Origin: Sphaerisporangium fuscum
GTDB lineage: Bacteria; Actinomycetota; Actinomycetes; Streptosporangiales; Streptosporangiaceae
Direction of reading: 5' to 3'
DNA: 64,000 bases
Assembly (NCBI RefSeq): GCF_018531465.1
Contig: NZ_JAHDTF010000005.1
Location: forward strand, 286,574-350,573
Shown here one piece after another: positions 1 to 8,892 of the stretch (position 1 is the stretch's first letter; each line of letters starts with the position of its first letter). The position numbers were made by a program, and so were the translations under genes. The notes beneath the pieces are model-generated. The model did no database searches. It was not told where the DNA came from and saw only the letters and a program-made list of their open reading frames with translations.

Positions 1-37
1 GCTCGACGTACGCCCGCTCCTCCTCCAGTCCCGTCAT
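1..37 (-). CDS. 5' end of a minus-strand gene, truncated by the window edge
   Basis: Only the first twelve codons are present. An ATG at 37-35 opens a reading frame beginning MTGLEEERAYVE that runs off the left edge. A GGAG-like ribosome site lies upstream on the minus strand. It is divergent from the TetR gene at 110, and the palindrome at 66-81 sits between them, so the TetR protein may control it. The acidic opening with an E-x-x-YV pattern resembles the N-terminus of actinobacterial HelD-like helicases, but twelve residues are far too few to assign a function. Confidence 0.45.
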   Translation of the reverse strand, partial: MTGLEEERAYVE

Positions 38-65
38 GTCCGCACCCACTCCGCTCTCTTAACTC

Positions 66-81
66 GGTCAACTTTTTGACC
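66..81. promoter_or_regulatory. Palindromic operator for the adjacent TetR regulator
   Basis: GGTCAA-N4-TTGACC is a perfect 6-bp inverted repeat between two divergent starts (37 on minus, 110 on plus). TetR-family proteins commonly bind such palindromes next to their own genes. That this TetR is the ligand is inference from position. Confidence 0.6.
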
Positions 82-109
82 AGGTTAACAGGGTTGCTAG
101 GGTGACCGC

Positions 110-763
110 ATGACAGGACTCCGGACTCTCAAGAAGCAGCGGACCCACGAGGCGATCTCCTCGGCCGCGATCTCGCTGTTCCTCGAACGGGGCTTCGACG
201 AGGTCTCCGTCGCCGAGGTGGCGGCGGCGGCCGAGGTGTCCAAACCCACCCTGTTCAAGTACTTCGCCAGCAAGGAAGACCTGGTCCTGCACCGGATCGC
301 CGACCATCTCGGCGAGGCGGCACGCGTCGTACGGCAGCGGGATCCAGGCGAGGATCCCCTGGCGGCGCTGCACCGCCACTTCCTGACCGGGCTGGAGCGG
401 CGCGACCCGGTCACCGGCCTGAACGACCACGAAGAGGTGCTCGGCTACCACCGCATGGTGTTCTCCACACCGAGCCTGGCGGCCCGGCTGTTCCAGCACA
501 TGGCGGCCGACGAAGAGGCGCTGGCCGAGGCGCTCGCGGAGACCATGGACGCTCTCCCGGCGGCCCTGCTGGCAGGCGAGGTGATCGCGGTGCAGCGCGT
601 GCTGGCGCGGAGGAACTGGTCGGAGCTGGCCGCGGGCACGCCGATCGCCGATCTCCACCCGGCGGCGGTCGCCGCCGCCGACCGGGCCTTCGCCCTGCTA
701 CGACACGGCGTCGCCGGCTCCGGTGACGGCGGCCCGCCGACCGGCCGCCGAGAGGCCGGGTGA
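110..763 (+). CDS. TetR/AcrR family transcriptional regulator
   Basis: A 217-residue TetR-type repressor. The N-terminal helix-turn-helix covers roughly residues 10-57, with the typical pattern ending in KPTLFKYFASKEDL; the rest is a helical ligand-binding domain with no informative motif. Starts at ATG with an AGGGTG stretch upstream. The palindrome at 66-81 gives a likely autoregulatory operator that would also cover the divergent gene at the left edge. The last 15 residues are low-complexity Gly/Pro/Arg. The inducer is unknown. Confidence 0.9.
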   Translation: MTGLRTLKKQRTHEAISSAAISLFLERGFDEVSVAEVAAAAEVSKPTLFKYFASKEDLVLHRIADHLGEAARVVRQRDPGEDPLAALHRHFLTGLERRDPVTGLNDHEEVLGYHRMVFSTPSLAARLFQHMAADEEALAEALAETMDALPAALLAGEVIAVQRVLARRNWSELAAGTPIADLHPAAVAAADRAFALLRHGVAGSGDGGPPTGRREAG

Positions 764-820
764 ACCGCCGGGACCGCAGGCGAAGGAACGGCGCCCCAGG
801 CGCGGGCGGCTCGACAAGGG

Positions 821-861
821 CGTCCCCTCCGGCGGCGGACCTTCGCGACCGGAGGGGAACG
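821..861. terminator. Bidirectional hairpin between convergent genes
   Basis: CCCCTCCGG at 824-832 pairs with CCGGAGGGG at 849-857, a perfect 9-bp GC stem with a 16-base loop, in the gap between the TetR gene and the convergent GH28 gene. No U-tract is present, which is usual for actinobacterial terminators. Confidence 0.6.
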
Positions 862-867
862 TGGCTG

Positions 868-2931
868 CTATCGGGTGACGGCGGCCGCGGAGGGCGGCGG
901 GTCGTTGGCGGGGACCAGGCTCGCGTCATCGGTGACGAGCACCCGGTCGAGCTTGGCGCCGTCCTCGCGGTAGGCGACCGTCAGGGTGTGCGAGCCCGCG
1001 GACAGGTTCGCGGTCACCACGGCGTCGGAGGAGGCGTCGTCGGTGACCCGCGCCCAGTGCCACGACGAGCCGGGCGTGATGTCGTTCCAGTCGACCCACG
1101 AGCCGCCGTCGATCCGGACCCAGAACGAGTCGTCGGTGTCCGCCGGCGCGATGACCCTGCCCCACAGCCGGTAGGTGCCGGCGGTGGGGACGGTGAACGG
1201 GATCACCGAGGAGCCGTTGGAGGGGGCGGAGGAGTTGCTGTTGTTCCCCGCCGCCACCGTGATGTACCCGCCACCCCAGGCCGCCGAGTCGCTCCGCACC
1301 TGCATGGGCGCGGTGACCGTACCGCTCTCGGCCTCCACCGTGACGGTCGACGAGCCACCTGACGGGCAGTTCCGGGTCGAGCCGCTGGAGTTGGTACGCA
1401 GCGCTCCGCCGCTGGTGTTCCCGCCGGTGACGCAGTACCCGGTGACCGACTGGAACCCCAGGTCGAACGGGCTGTCGCCGCCCTTTTCCGCGGTGAAGTC
1501 GTTGAACCTCAGGTTGCTGCCGGAGTTGGCGATGACCGCCGGGCGACCGTCGTTCGAGGCGAACTCCACCGAGCTGTCGTTGAAGGTGATGTCGTTGGCG
1601 TTGTGGATGTACCAGCCGTACGCCGGGCGGGTGCCGATGCTCTTGGGGTTGTAGTCGGTGGAGTCGTTGCTCGGCACGCCGGTGCCCATGGTGCCGTTGC
1701 CGCCGGCGACGGTCAGGTGGACGTTGGTGAAGGTCACGTCACTGATCCGGTTGCCGCCGGACTCGCCCCAGAGAGTCGGGCTGAAGGACGGCGTCGTGCC
1801 GGTGCCGGTGACGTTCTCGTAGGTGATGCCGCTGATGTGCCCGACGCCCGGGCTGTTGCCGCACCGTCGCCGCGTCCCGATCTTCTCCATGATCGGCGAC
1901 CTGACGTTGGACATCGTGATGTCGCGGTAGTGCACGTCGGAGATGTCGGAACCGTCCATGGACACCATGCCGAGGCCGGACTTCTGCGCACCGGTGATGC
2001 TGATGCGGGAGAACTGGTAGTCGGAGAAGTCTCCGCAGGTCTCCGAACCGAACATCAGCGCGTTGCAGCAGACCGCCGACAGGTGGGAGTCGGTGACGGT
2101 GACGTGCCCGTTGGAGAACTTCTGCCCGAGCGCCCAGTCGGACTTGAAGACCAGGGCGTCGTCGTTGCCGTTGATGTCCGCGTGGCTGATCGTGACGTTC
2201 CGGGTGTTGATGATGTTCCAGGCGTCACGATCGCCGGAGGTGTTGATCGTCAGGTGGTCGGAGGTGACGTGGTCGCAGCCGTTGATCAGCATCGCGAAGT
2301 GGCCGCCGCGCCGCAGCGTGATGCCGTCGACCGTCAGGCCGTCGCACCGGGTCAGCGAGATGATCTTGTCGGCCTCGCCCGAGGACGGGTTACCGGTGAT
2401 CAGGTTGCCGCCGCCGTCGATCGTGCCGGAGCCCACGAAGCCGATGTTCGTCAGCCGGTCACCGTAGATCATGGCGTTGTGGAAGTGGCTGTGGCCGTAG
2501 TCCTGGTAGTCGTCGTTGGGGTTCGACTCGGGCGGGTCGTAGGTGTCGTTCGGCGAGCCGATGATGGTGGAGCCGGAGTCGAGCTGGAACGTCACGTTGC
2601 TCTTCATGTGGATCGTGCCGGCGGACCGGTAGGTCCCCGAGGGGAACCGTACGATGCCGCCACCCGCGCCGTTCGCGGCGGTGACCGCGCTGTTGATCGC
2701 GGCCGTGTCGTTCGCCGAGCCGTTCCCCTTGGCGCCGTAGTCGCGGACGTCGAACACCGCGGCGGCGACCGTGCGGGCCTTCAGCACGACGGGCGCGGCC
2801 GGCGCCGCCGGTGCGGCCGGTGCGGCCGTGCCGGTCCGCCTGGGGACGGCTGACGCCGTGCCCAGGAGCGCCAGTACGGCCAGCCAGGTGGTCGCGGCCC
2901 TCACAGCCCTTTTTCGCACGCTTTCTCGCAC
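868..2931 (-). CDS. Secreted GH28-type right-handed beta-helix polysaccharide hydrolase with C-terminal carbohydrate-binding domain
   Basis: 687 residues. A Sec-type signal peptide (basic N-end, hydrophobic stretch at about 12-28) is followed by an Ala/Pro linker. A parallel beta-helix domain begins at FDVRDYGAKGNGSANDT near residue 60, the standard opening of GH28/pectate-lyase-3 proteins. Family motifs are visible in order: a DRDAWNI segment at the NTD site, NDDALVFKS at the catalytic Asp pair, then FGSETCGD, as in bacterial GH28 enzymes that have GSE where fungal ones have GHG. A domain from about residue 530 (EAESG..., YRLWGRV..., DSFWVRIDGG) resembles CBM6/35-type binding modules. It probably cleaves a plant-type polysaccharide outside the cell; the substrate cannot be read. 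Start is a GTG preceded by CGGAGAGG. A promoter is seen at 3116-3144. Confidence 0.85.
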   Translation of the reverse strand: MRESVRKRAVRAATTWLAVLALLGTASAVPRRTGTAAPAAPAAPAAPVVLKARTVAAAVFDVRDYGAKGNGSANDTAAINSAVTAANGAGGGIVRFPSGTYRSAGTIHMKSNVTFQLDSGSTIIGSPNDTYDPPESNPNDDYQDYGHSHFHNAMIYGDRLTNIGFVGSGTIDGGGNLITGNPSSGEADKIISLTRCDGLTVDGITLRRGGHFAMLINGCDHVTSDHLTINTSGDRDAWNIINTRNVTISHADINGNDDALVFKSDWALGQKFSNGHVTVTDSHLSAVCCNALMFGSETCGDFSDYQFSRISITGAQKSGLGMVSMDGSDISDVHYRDITMSNVRSPIMEKIGTRRRCGNSPGVGHISGITYENVTGTGTTPSFSPTLWGESGGNRISDVTFTNVHLTVAGGNGTMGTGVPSNDSTDYNPKSIGTRPAYGWYIHNANDITFNDSSVEFASNDGRPAVIANSGSNLRFNDFTAEKGGDSPFDLGFQSVTGYCVTGGNTSGGALRTNSSGSTRNCPSGGSSTVTVEAESGTVTAPMQVRSDSAAWGGGYITVAAGNNSNSSAPSNGSSVIPFTVPTAGTYRLWGRVIAPADTDDSFWVRIDGGSWVDWNDITPGSSWHWARVTDDASSDAVVTANLSAGSHTLTVAYREDGAKLDRVLVTDDASLVPANDPPPSAAAVTR

Positions 2932-3115
2932 ATGCCTCTCCGTTCACGCGGGTGGGCGCGGAGGGATGCGCCCACCTTGCCGTTCCCGAACGGACGCGTA
3001 CCGCCAGCCCGTGATCGCCGGCCTCCGGAGGAGGCGCGATCTCCCGCTACGGTCGTCGGGCGTGCCGTGCCACACGGGGTTCCGAGTGATCTGCCTCACA
3101 CCCCATGACGAGCTC

Positions 3116-3144
3116 AGGTTAAGATCAGAGATCGGATGAGTCAA
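3116..3144 (-). promoter_or_regulatory. Sigma-70-type promoter of the GH28 gene
   Basis: On the minus strand TTGACT is followed by 17 bases and TAACCT, close to the HrdB consensus, about 185 bases upstream of the GTG start at 2931. Just upstream (3156-3174) GGAAA-N9-TTTCC forms a short inverted repeat that could be an operator. Confidence 0.55.
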
Positions 3145-3544
3145 CGGGCAGATATGGAAATAGCCTGACTTTCCGTTTATGGCGTCGACAGCGACTGCAC
3201 CTCATCGTTCAACGCACGGCAGCCCCGACTTCGCCGTACACCTGGCCATACTCGAGTCGTCGGCAGGAGAAGCCGTGCCGAACGGGGCCCGGACAACGGA
3301 CGCAGAGGCCTGATTATCACCTCGACCGATACACACATCCGATGTATGTGGCTCGAGATATTCCAGCTCATCCCGAAAGAACGAGATCGAACGAACCCGA
3401 GTCCTGCCGGGTCACTCGACGTACGGCGGCGCCGATTTCACCGCACACCACCCCACCGACCCGGCGCCGAGGGGAGGGCCTCATGGCGGACGAGGCGCGG
3501 GTGGGCGCACGAGTGGCGGCGGGGGAGATCGGCGAAGGCGGGAG

Positions 3545-3772
3545 GGGGTTCGGAGGTGGCACCGCGAGGAGGTTTGGAGGTGGGGCCGGAGGGGGTCGGA
3601 GATGGCAGCCGGAGGGAGTTGGGGTGCGGCGGGAAGGGTTCGGCGGTGGCGCCAAGAGGGGGTTCAGAGGTGGCACCGCGAGGAGGTTTGAAGGTGGGGC
3701 CGGAGGGGGTTGGGAGGGGGCAGTCGGAGGGAGTTGGGGTGCGGGGGGAGGGGGGCTCTGGGGTGGGGGAGA
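3545..3772. repeat. G-rich imperfect tandem duplication, period 114 bp
   Basis: The segment around GGTGGCACCGCGAGGAGG occurs at 3555 and again at 3669, and the flanking sequence continues in register, giving two roughly 114-bp copies with scattered substitutions. The plus strand is almost purely runs of G separated by short spacers, so G-quadruplex formation in DNA or RNA is possible. It lies about 145 bases upstream of the carbamoyltransferase start. Confidence 0.75.
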
Positions 3773-3916
3773 TTTGGTGATAAATGAGCGTCGACGGCTA
3801 CTTAGCGTGACAAAGTTCAAGATTCACGCCTTTCTACCTCGACATATGCGCAAAGCAGCGTTTGAGAGCCGCTTCTCTCGGTAACCAGACCACCGCGGCC
3901 CTACGGAGGTGAGCCG

Positions 3917-5653
3917 ATGCGGTTTCTCGGGATCAACGCCATATTCCACGACCCGGCAGCGGCCTTGGTGGTGGACGGTGAAGTCGTGGCGGCCGCGGAA
4001 GAGGAGCGGTTCAGCCGCCGCAAGCACGGCAAGCGCCCGGTGCCCTTCTCGGCCTGGGAGCTGCCCGAGCAGGCCGCCGCCTGGTGCCTGGAGCAGGCGG
4101 GCCTGCGTCCCGAGGACCTCGACGGCGTCGCCTACTCCTACGATCCCGAACTGGTCCGCCCCGAGCGTCCCCCGGCGCCGTACGCCCGGCGGCGCCTGCC
4201 GACGTCCGTCGAGCGTGCCGCGGCCCCCTCGTCGTACACCGCCGGAATCGGGGCGCCCACGACCGGGCTCGGCCCCGACGGCTGGGAGGAACTGCGGACC
4301 ACCTACGCCCGCCGCGCCCCCGCCTTCCTCGCCACCGCGCTGCCCGGCCTGGACACGGCGCAGGTCAAGTTCGTGCCCCACCACATCGCGCACGCCGCCT
4401 CCGCCGCGCTCGCCGCCCCGTACCGGGACTCGGCCGTGCTGGTCTGCGACGGCCGCGGCGAGGCCGTGTCGCACCTGGCGGGCCACTACCGCGACGGCCG
4501 GCTGACCGTCCTCGCCACCCAGGACCTCCCCCACTCCCTCGGCCTGATGTACGAGGAGGTCACCGCGCATCTCGGCTTCCTCAGGTCGAGTGACGAGTAC
4601 AAGGTCATGGCCCTGGCGGCGTACGGCCGGCCCCGGCACCTGGGCGAGCTGCGTGAGCTGATCTACACCACCGGCGACGGTGGCTTCCGCGTGGAGCAGA
4701 TCGACTGGAGCGGGTACGCCAAGGCGCTGCGCCGGGACGAGGCCTGGACGGCCGACCACGCCGACCTCGCGGCGAGCGTCCAGGCCCGGCTGGAGGAGGT
4801 GCTGCTGGAGCTCGCCGACTGGCTGCGGGAGCGCACCGGGGAGCGGTGCCTGACGATGGCGGGCGGTGTCGCGCTCAACTGCGTCGCCAACACGCGACTG
4901 GCGGCCGAGGGGCCGTTCGACCGGGTCTGGGTGCAGCCGGCCGCGGGCGACGCGGGGACCGCCCTCGGCGGCGCGCTCCACCTGGCCCGTCTGCACGGTG
5001 AGCGGGTGGCGCCGATGCGGGGCGCGGTTCTCGGCCGGGGCTGGACCGACGACGAGCTGGCCGCCTGGCTGGTCTCGGCGGGGATCCCCCACCGCAGGCC
5101 CGCCGACCTGGCCGAGGCCGTGGCCGCCGAACTGGCCGCCGACAGGATCGTCGCCTGGTTCCAGGGACGCGCCGAGTACGGTCCCCGCGCCCTCGGGCAC
5201 CGCTCGCTGCTCGCCCACCCGGGCCGGGCGACCAACACCGACAGGATCAACGCCGTGAAGGGACGCGAGCAGTTCCGCCCGGTCGCGCCGATGGTCCTCG
5301 CCGGGCACGCCCATCAGATCTTCGAACGCGGCCCGCTGCCGAGCCCGTACATGCTGTTCGTGCATGACGTGCGGCCCGAGTGGCGTGAGCGCATCCCCGC
5401 GGTCGTCCACGTCGACGGGACGGCCCGCGTGCAGACCATCGACCGGGAGTCAGAGCCGCTGCTCGCCCGGCTGCTGGAGGCGTTCCACGCCCGCACCGGG
5501 CTGCCCGTCCTGGTCAACACCAGCCTCAACACCGCCGGCCGTCCCATCGTGGACGATCCGCGCGACGCCCTGGAGTGCTTCGGCTCGGCCCCGGTCGACG
5601 TGCTCGCCATCGGCCCGTACCTCGTCACCCGGGGGGAGGTGTTCGCAGCGTGA
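3917..5653 (+). CDS. Carbamoyltransferase of the NodU/CmcH family
   Basis: 578 residues, full length for the family. These enzymes make carbamoyl-adenylate from carbamoyl phosphate and ATP and transfer the carbamoyl group to a hydroxyl, often of a sugar. The N-terminal Kae1-like half shows GINAIFHDPAAALV, the HHIAHAASA metal/substrate histidines near 155, DEYKVMALAAYG and GGVALNCVAN. The C-terminal YrdC-like half shows YGPRALGHRSLL, FRPVAPM and NTSLNTAGRPIV. Start ATG is preceded by ACGGAGGTGAGCCG. It is the first gene of a nine-gene run and overlaps the next gene by GTGA. The context suggests it decorates a heptose or other sugar of the glycan made by this operon; the acceptor is inferred. 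Confidence 0.93.
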   Translation: MRFLGINAIFHDPAAALVVDGEVVAAAEEERFSRRKHGKRPVPFSAWELPEQAAAWCLEQAGLRPEDLDGVAYSYDPELVRPERPPAPYARRRLPTSVERAAAPSSYTAGIGAPTTGLGPDGWEELRTTYARRAPAFLATALPGLDTAQVKFVPHHIAHAASAALAAPYRDSAVLVCDGRGEAVSHLAGHYRDGRLTVLATQDLPHSLGLMYEEVTAHLGFLRSSDEYKVMALAAYGRPRHLGELRELIYTTGDGGFRVEQIDWSGYAKALRRDEAWTADHADLAASVQARLEEVLLELADWLRERTGERCLTMAGGVALNCVANTRLAAEGPFDRVWVQPAAGDAGTALGGALHLARLHGERVAPMRGAVLGRGWTDDELAAWLVSAGIPHRRPADLAEAVAAELAADRIVAWFQGRAEYGPRALGHRSLLAHPGRATNTDRINAVKGREQFRPVAPMVLAGHAHQIFERGPLPSPYMLFVHDVRPEWRERIPAVVHVDGTARVQTIDRESEPLLARLLEAFHARTGLPVLVNTSLNTAGRPIVDDPRDALECFGSAPVDVLAIGPYLVTRGEVFAA

Positions 5654-6636
5654 TCACCGTCGTCATCCCGACCATCGGCCGGCGCAGTCTGCACCGGCTG
5701 CTGGACGCGCTCGAACCGGACCTTCCGGTCATCGTGGTCGACGACCGGCCGCGGTTCTGCCCGGCGCTGAAGGTGCCCGAGCACGTGCGGGTGCTGCGCA
5801 CGGGCGGGCGCGGGCCCGCCACCGCGCGGAACGCGGGCTGGCGGGCGGCCGCCACGCCCTGGATCGCCTTCCTGGACGACGACGTGGTCCCGCCGCCGGG
5901 CTGGAAGGACGCCCTTCTCGCCGACCTGCGCGACCTCGGCGAGGACGTGGCCGGCTCCCAGGGGCGCCTGGAGGTGCGCCTGCCCGCCGACCGGCGGCCC
6001 ACGGACGCCGAGCGGAACACCGCCGCGCTGACGGAGGCGGGCTGGGCCACCGCCGACATGGCCTACCGGCGTTCGGCGCTGGAGGGCGTGGGCGGTTTCG
6101 ACGAGCGCTTCCCCCGGGCGTACCGGGAGGACGCCGACCTCGCGCTGCGGCTGCTGAAGGCGGGCCACCGGCTGGTCAAGGGGCGGCGCGTCACCTGGCA
6201 CCCGGTGCGCGACGACGGGTTCTGGACGAGCGTGCGGGCCCAGCGCGGCAACGCCGACGACGCGCTCATGCGCCGCCTGCACGGGGCGGGCTGGCGGGCG
6301 GCGGTCGGCGGGGTCCCCGGCAGGTTCGCGCGCCACGCCATGACGACCTTCATGGGCGTGGCCTCGATCGCCCTGCTGCTGGCGGCCGGGGCCCGGCGGG
6401 AGGCGGGCCGGAGACCCGGGCGCCTGGTCCAGTCCCGCGTCCGGAACACCACCGCCCTCGGAGCCGCTGCGGCCGGGCTGGCGTGGCTGGGTCTGACCGC
6501 CGAGTTCGCCTGGGCGAGGCTCGCCCCCGGGCCCCGCACCCCTGAGGAGATCGTGCGCATGGCCGTGACGAGCGTGGTCATCCCGCCCGTGGCGTGCGCG
6601 CACCGCCTCCGGGGAGAACTGCGGGCACGCCGGTGA
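5650..6636 (+). CDS. GT2 family glycosyltransferase
   Basis: 328 residues. Starts at GTG overlapping the carbamoyltransferase stop. The GT-A fold is clear: VVIPTIGRRSL at the N-terminus, VVDDRPRF, GPATARNAGWRAA, then the metal-binding FLDDDV near residue 80 and an acceptor-side motif REDADLALRLL. A hydrophobic segment near 240-260 and another near 275-295 may form membrane contacts. It would transfer a sugar from a nucleotide donor to a glycan or lipid carrier at the inner membrane face; donor and acceptor are unknown. Overlaps the following GT9 gene by four bases. Confidence 0.88.
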   Translation: MITVVIPTIGRRSLHRLLDALEPDLPVIVVDDRPRFCPALKVPEHVRVLRTGGRGPATARNAGWRAAATPWIAFLDDDVVPPPGWKDALLADLRDLGEDVAGSQGRLEVRLPADRRPTDAERNTAALTEAGWATADMAYRRSALEGVGGFDERFPRAYREDADLALRLLKAGHRLVKGRRVTWHPVRDDGFWTSVRAQRGNADDALMRRLHGAGWRAAVGGVPGRFARHAMTTFMGVASIALLLAAGARREAGRRPGRLVQSRVRNTTALGAAAAGLAWLGLTAEFAWARLAPGPRTPEEIVRMAVTSVVIPPVACAHRLRGELRARR

Positions 6637-7697
6637 CGGGCCGGGGGACGGTGCTGGCGGCCCGCCTCGACAACGCCGGGGACGTCCTGATGGCCGGGCC
6701 CGCCATCCGCGCGATCGCCGCCGGGGCGCGGGAGGTCGTGCTGCTGACCGGCCCCAACGGCTGTGCCGCCGCGGAGCTGCTGCCCGGCGTCGACCGGGTG
6801 CTGGAGTGGCGGGCCCCGTGGATCGACCCCGAGCCGCGTCCGCTCACCCGCGCGCACGTGGAGGAGCTCGTCTCGCTGGTGGAGGCGACGGGACCGGAGG
6901 AGGCGGTGATCTTCACGTCGTTCCACCAGTCGTCGCTGCCGCTCGCCATGCTCCTGCGCCTGGCGGGCGTCCCGCGGATCGCGGCGATCAGCGAGGACTA
7001 CCCCGGCTCGCTCGTCGACGTCCGGCACATCGTGGACGAGAACGTCGACGTGCCCGAGGCGCTGCGCATGCTGGAGCTGGCCCGCGCCGCCGGTTTCGAG
7101 CTGCCCGCCGACGACGACGGGGCGCTCGCCGTACGGCGGCCCCTGCGCTCGGTGGACCGGTTCACCGGCCCGCCCGGGTACGTGGTGGTGCACCCCGGCA
7201 CCTCGGCGTCCGCGCGGTCGTGGCCGGCGGAGTCGCACGCCAAGACGGTGCGTGAGCTCGTGCTCTCCGGGATGCGGGTGGTGGTGACCGGCGGGCCGGA
7301 CGAGCAGGCGCTGACCGCCCAGGTGGCGGGGGCGTACGGCTGCGACCTCGGCGGGGTGACGACCTTCCCCGAACTGGCGGCCGTGCTGGCGGGGGCGGCG
7401 GCGGTCGTGGTGGCCAACACCGGGCCCGCGCACCTCGCGGCGGCGGTCGGCACTCCCGTGGTCAGCCTGTTCGCCCCCGTCGTGCCGGCGGCGCGCTGGG
7501 CGCCGTACCGGGTGCCGGTCGTGCTGCTCGGCGACCAGCACGCCACCTGCCGGGGTACCAGGGCGCGCGTCTGCCCCGTCCCCGGCCATCCGTGCCTTTC
7601 CTCGGTCACCGGTGAGGAGGTCGTGGCGGCCGTCCTCGGCCTGGTGGCCGCGACGGCGCCCGGCGCCAGGGACGGCGTCAAGGAAGGAGCGCGATGA
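6633..7697 (+). CDS. GT9 family glycosyltransferase (heptosyltransferase-like)
   Basis: 354 residues, start GTG overlapping the GT2 stop. GT9 enzymes transfer heptose from ADP-heptose. The GT-B architecture is visible: ARLDNAGDVLMAGPAIRAI at the N-terminus (the family G-D-x-L/M signature), VVHPGTSASARSWPAE opening the C-terminal domain, VVVTGGPDE, and ANTGPAHLAAAVGTPVV lining the nucleotide site. Together with gmhA- and hldE-like genes downstream this supports real ADP-heptose use. A second GT9 lies at 11523, so at least two heptose transfers are plausible. Stop overlaps the next ATG. Confidence 0.9.
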   Translation: MTGRGTVLAARLDNAGDVLMAGPAIRAIAAGAREVVLLTGPNGCAAAELLPGVDRVLEWRAPWIDPEPRPLTRAHVEELVSLVEATGPEEAVIFTSFHQSSLPLAMLLRLAGVPRIAAISEDYPGSLVDVRHIVDENVDVPEALRMLELARAAGFELPADDDGALAVRRPLRSVDRFTGPPGYVVVHPGTSASARSWPAESHAKTVRELVLSGMRVVVTGGPDEQALTAQVAGAYGCDLGGVTTFPELAAVLAGAAAVVVANTGPAHLAAAVGTPVVSLFAPVVPAARWAPYRVPVVLLGDQHATCRGTRARVCPVPGHPCLSSVTGEEVVAAVLGLVAATAPGARDGVKEGAR

Positions 7698-8890
7698 AGG
7701 TCGCCATGGTGTCCGAGCATGCGAACCCGCTGGCCGCGGTCGGCGGAGTGGACGCGGGCGGGCAGAACGTCCACGTCGCGGGCCTGGCCACGGCGCTCGG
7801 CGCGCTCGGGCACACCGTGACCGTCTACACGCGCCGCACCGGCCCCGAGCAGCCGCCCGCGCTGCCGTTGGCCCCCGGGGTGGTCGTCGAACACGTGCCC
7901 GCCGGGCCGGCCGAGCCGCTGCCCAAGGACGAGCTGCCGCCCCACATGCCGGCCTTCGCCGCCCATCTGGCCCGCCGCTGGCGGTCGGAGGCGCCGGACG
8001 TGGCGCACGCGCACTTCTGGATGAGCGGCACGGCGGCCCTCACGGCCGCCGCGGAGCTCGGCATCCCGGTCGTCCAGACGTTCCACGCGCTCGGCAGCGT
8101 CAAGCGGCGGTGGCAGGGGGCGGCCGACACCAGCCCGCCGAACCGGGTCGCCGTCGAGCGGGACATCGGCCGCCGCGCCGCGGCGATCATCGCGTCCTGC
8201 ACCGACGAGGTGACCGAACTGTCGGACATGGGCGTGCCGGTGGGACGCGTCGTGGTCGTGCCCTGCGGCGTCGACCTGACGCTTTTCCGCCCGGACGGAC
8301 CGGCGATGCCGCACGAGGACCGGAACGGGTACGCCCGGGTGCTGAGCATCGGCAGGATCGTCCCGCGCAAGGGCATCGACACCATCATCGAGGCGCTGCG
8401 CCACGTGCCCGGCGCCCAGTTGGTCATCGCGGGCGGCGAACCGGGCGACGGCGAACCGCTGCGGCTGCGCGCGAGCGCGTGCGGCGTCGGCGCCCGGGTG
8501 CGGCTGATCGGCAGCGTCGCCCGCGCCGACGTGCCCGCCCTCATGCGGTCGGCACAGGTCGTGGTCACGGTGCCCTGGTACGAGCCGTTCGGCATGGTGC
8601 CGCTCGAGGCGATGGCGTGCGGGGTCCCGGTGGTCGCCTCGGCCGTCGGCGGGCACCTGGACACCGTGGCCGGCTGCGGCGTCCTGGTGCCGCCGCGCCG
8701 CCCCCGTGTCCTCGCCAAGGTGCTCCGCGACCTGCTCGCCCACCCCGGCCTGCGCGCCTCGCTCGCCGCCGAGGGGGTGCGCCGGGCCCGGTCGCGGTAC
8801 GGCTGGGCGCAGGTGGCGACCCAGACGGAGTCGGTGTACCGCAGCCTGATCGGCGGCCGCCTGGACAGGTACGCCGCGGCGGGAGGTTGA
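7694..8890 (+). CDS. GT4 family glycosyltransferase
   Basis: 398 residues, retaining GT-B glycosyltransferase. N-terminal GGVDAGGQNVHVAGLA resembles the donor loop of sucrose-phosphate-synthase and MshA-type GT4 enzymes, and the C-terminal EPFGMVPLEAMACGVPVV contains the GT4 E-x7-E signature. AAGGAAGGAGCGCG precedes the ATG, which overlaps the upstream GT9 stop. Ends two bases before the isomerase gene. It probably adds a hexose to the same glycan; its specificity cannot be deduced. Confidence 0.9.
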   Translation: MKVAMVSEHANPLAAVGGVDAGGQNVHVAGLATALGALGHTVTVYTRRTGPEQPPALPLAPGVVVEHVPAGPAEPLPKDELPPHMPAFAAHLARRWRSEAPDVAHAHFWMSGTAALTAAAELGIPVVQTFHALGSVKRRWQGAADTSPPNRVAVERDIGRRAAAIIASCTDEVTELSDMGVPVGRVVVVPCGVDLTLFRPDGPAMPHEDRNGYARVLSIGRIVPRKGIDTIIEALRHVPGAQLVIAGGEPGDGEPLRLRASACGVGARVRLIGSVARADVPALMRSAQVVVTVPWYEPFGMVPLEAMACGVPVVASAVGGHLDTVAGCGVLVPPRRPRVLAKVLRDLLAHPGLRASLAAEGVRRARSRYGWAQVATQTESVYRSLIGGRLDRYAAAGG

Positions 8891-8892
8891 CC

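Larger units (their letters stand above)
2932..3916. other. Non-coding 1-kb region between the GH28 gene and the heptose/glycan operon
   Basis: No convincing gene. The left part holds the GH28 promoter and leader, including a small hairpin around 3019-3037. The region 3140-3400 is less GC-rich than its surroundings. The region 3480-3775 is the G-rich tandem repeat annotated separately. The last 130 bases are again lower in GC and presumably contain the promoter of the operon starting at 3917, but I find no confident -35/-10 pair. Open frames through the repeat encode only Gly/Arg or Pro-rich sequence and are not believable proteins. Confidence 0.7.

Noticed and set aside
1603..2853. Plus-strand frame opposite the GH28 gene
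   Set aside because: Val/Gly/Asp/Arg-rich shadow of a gene with signal peptide and family motifs on the other strand.
2944..3144. Small minus-strand frame upstream of the GH28 gene
   Set aside because: It overlaps the GH28 promoter and leader, lacks a ribosome site, and its composition is not protein-like.
3342..3884. Open frames through the G-rich repeat
   Set aside because: The products are pure Gly/Arg or Pro-rich sequence produced by the nucleotide repeat, without a ribosome site or conserved feature.
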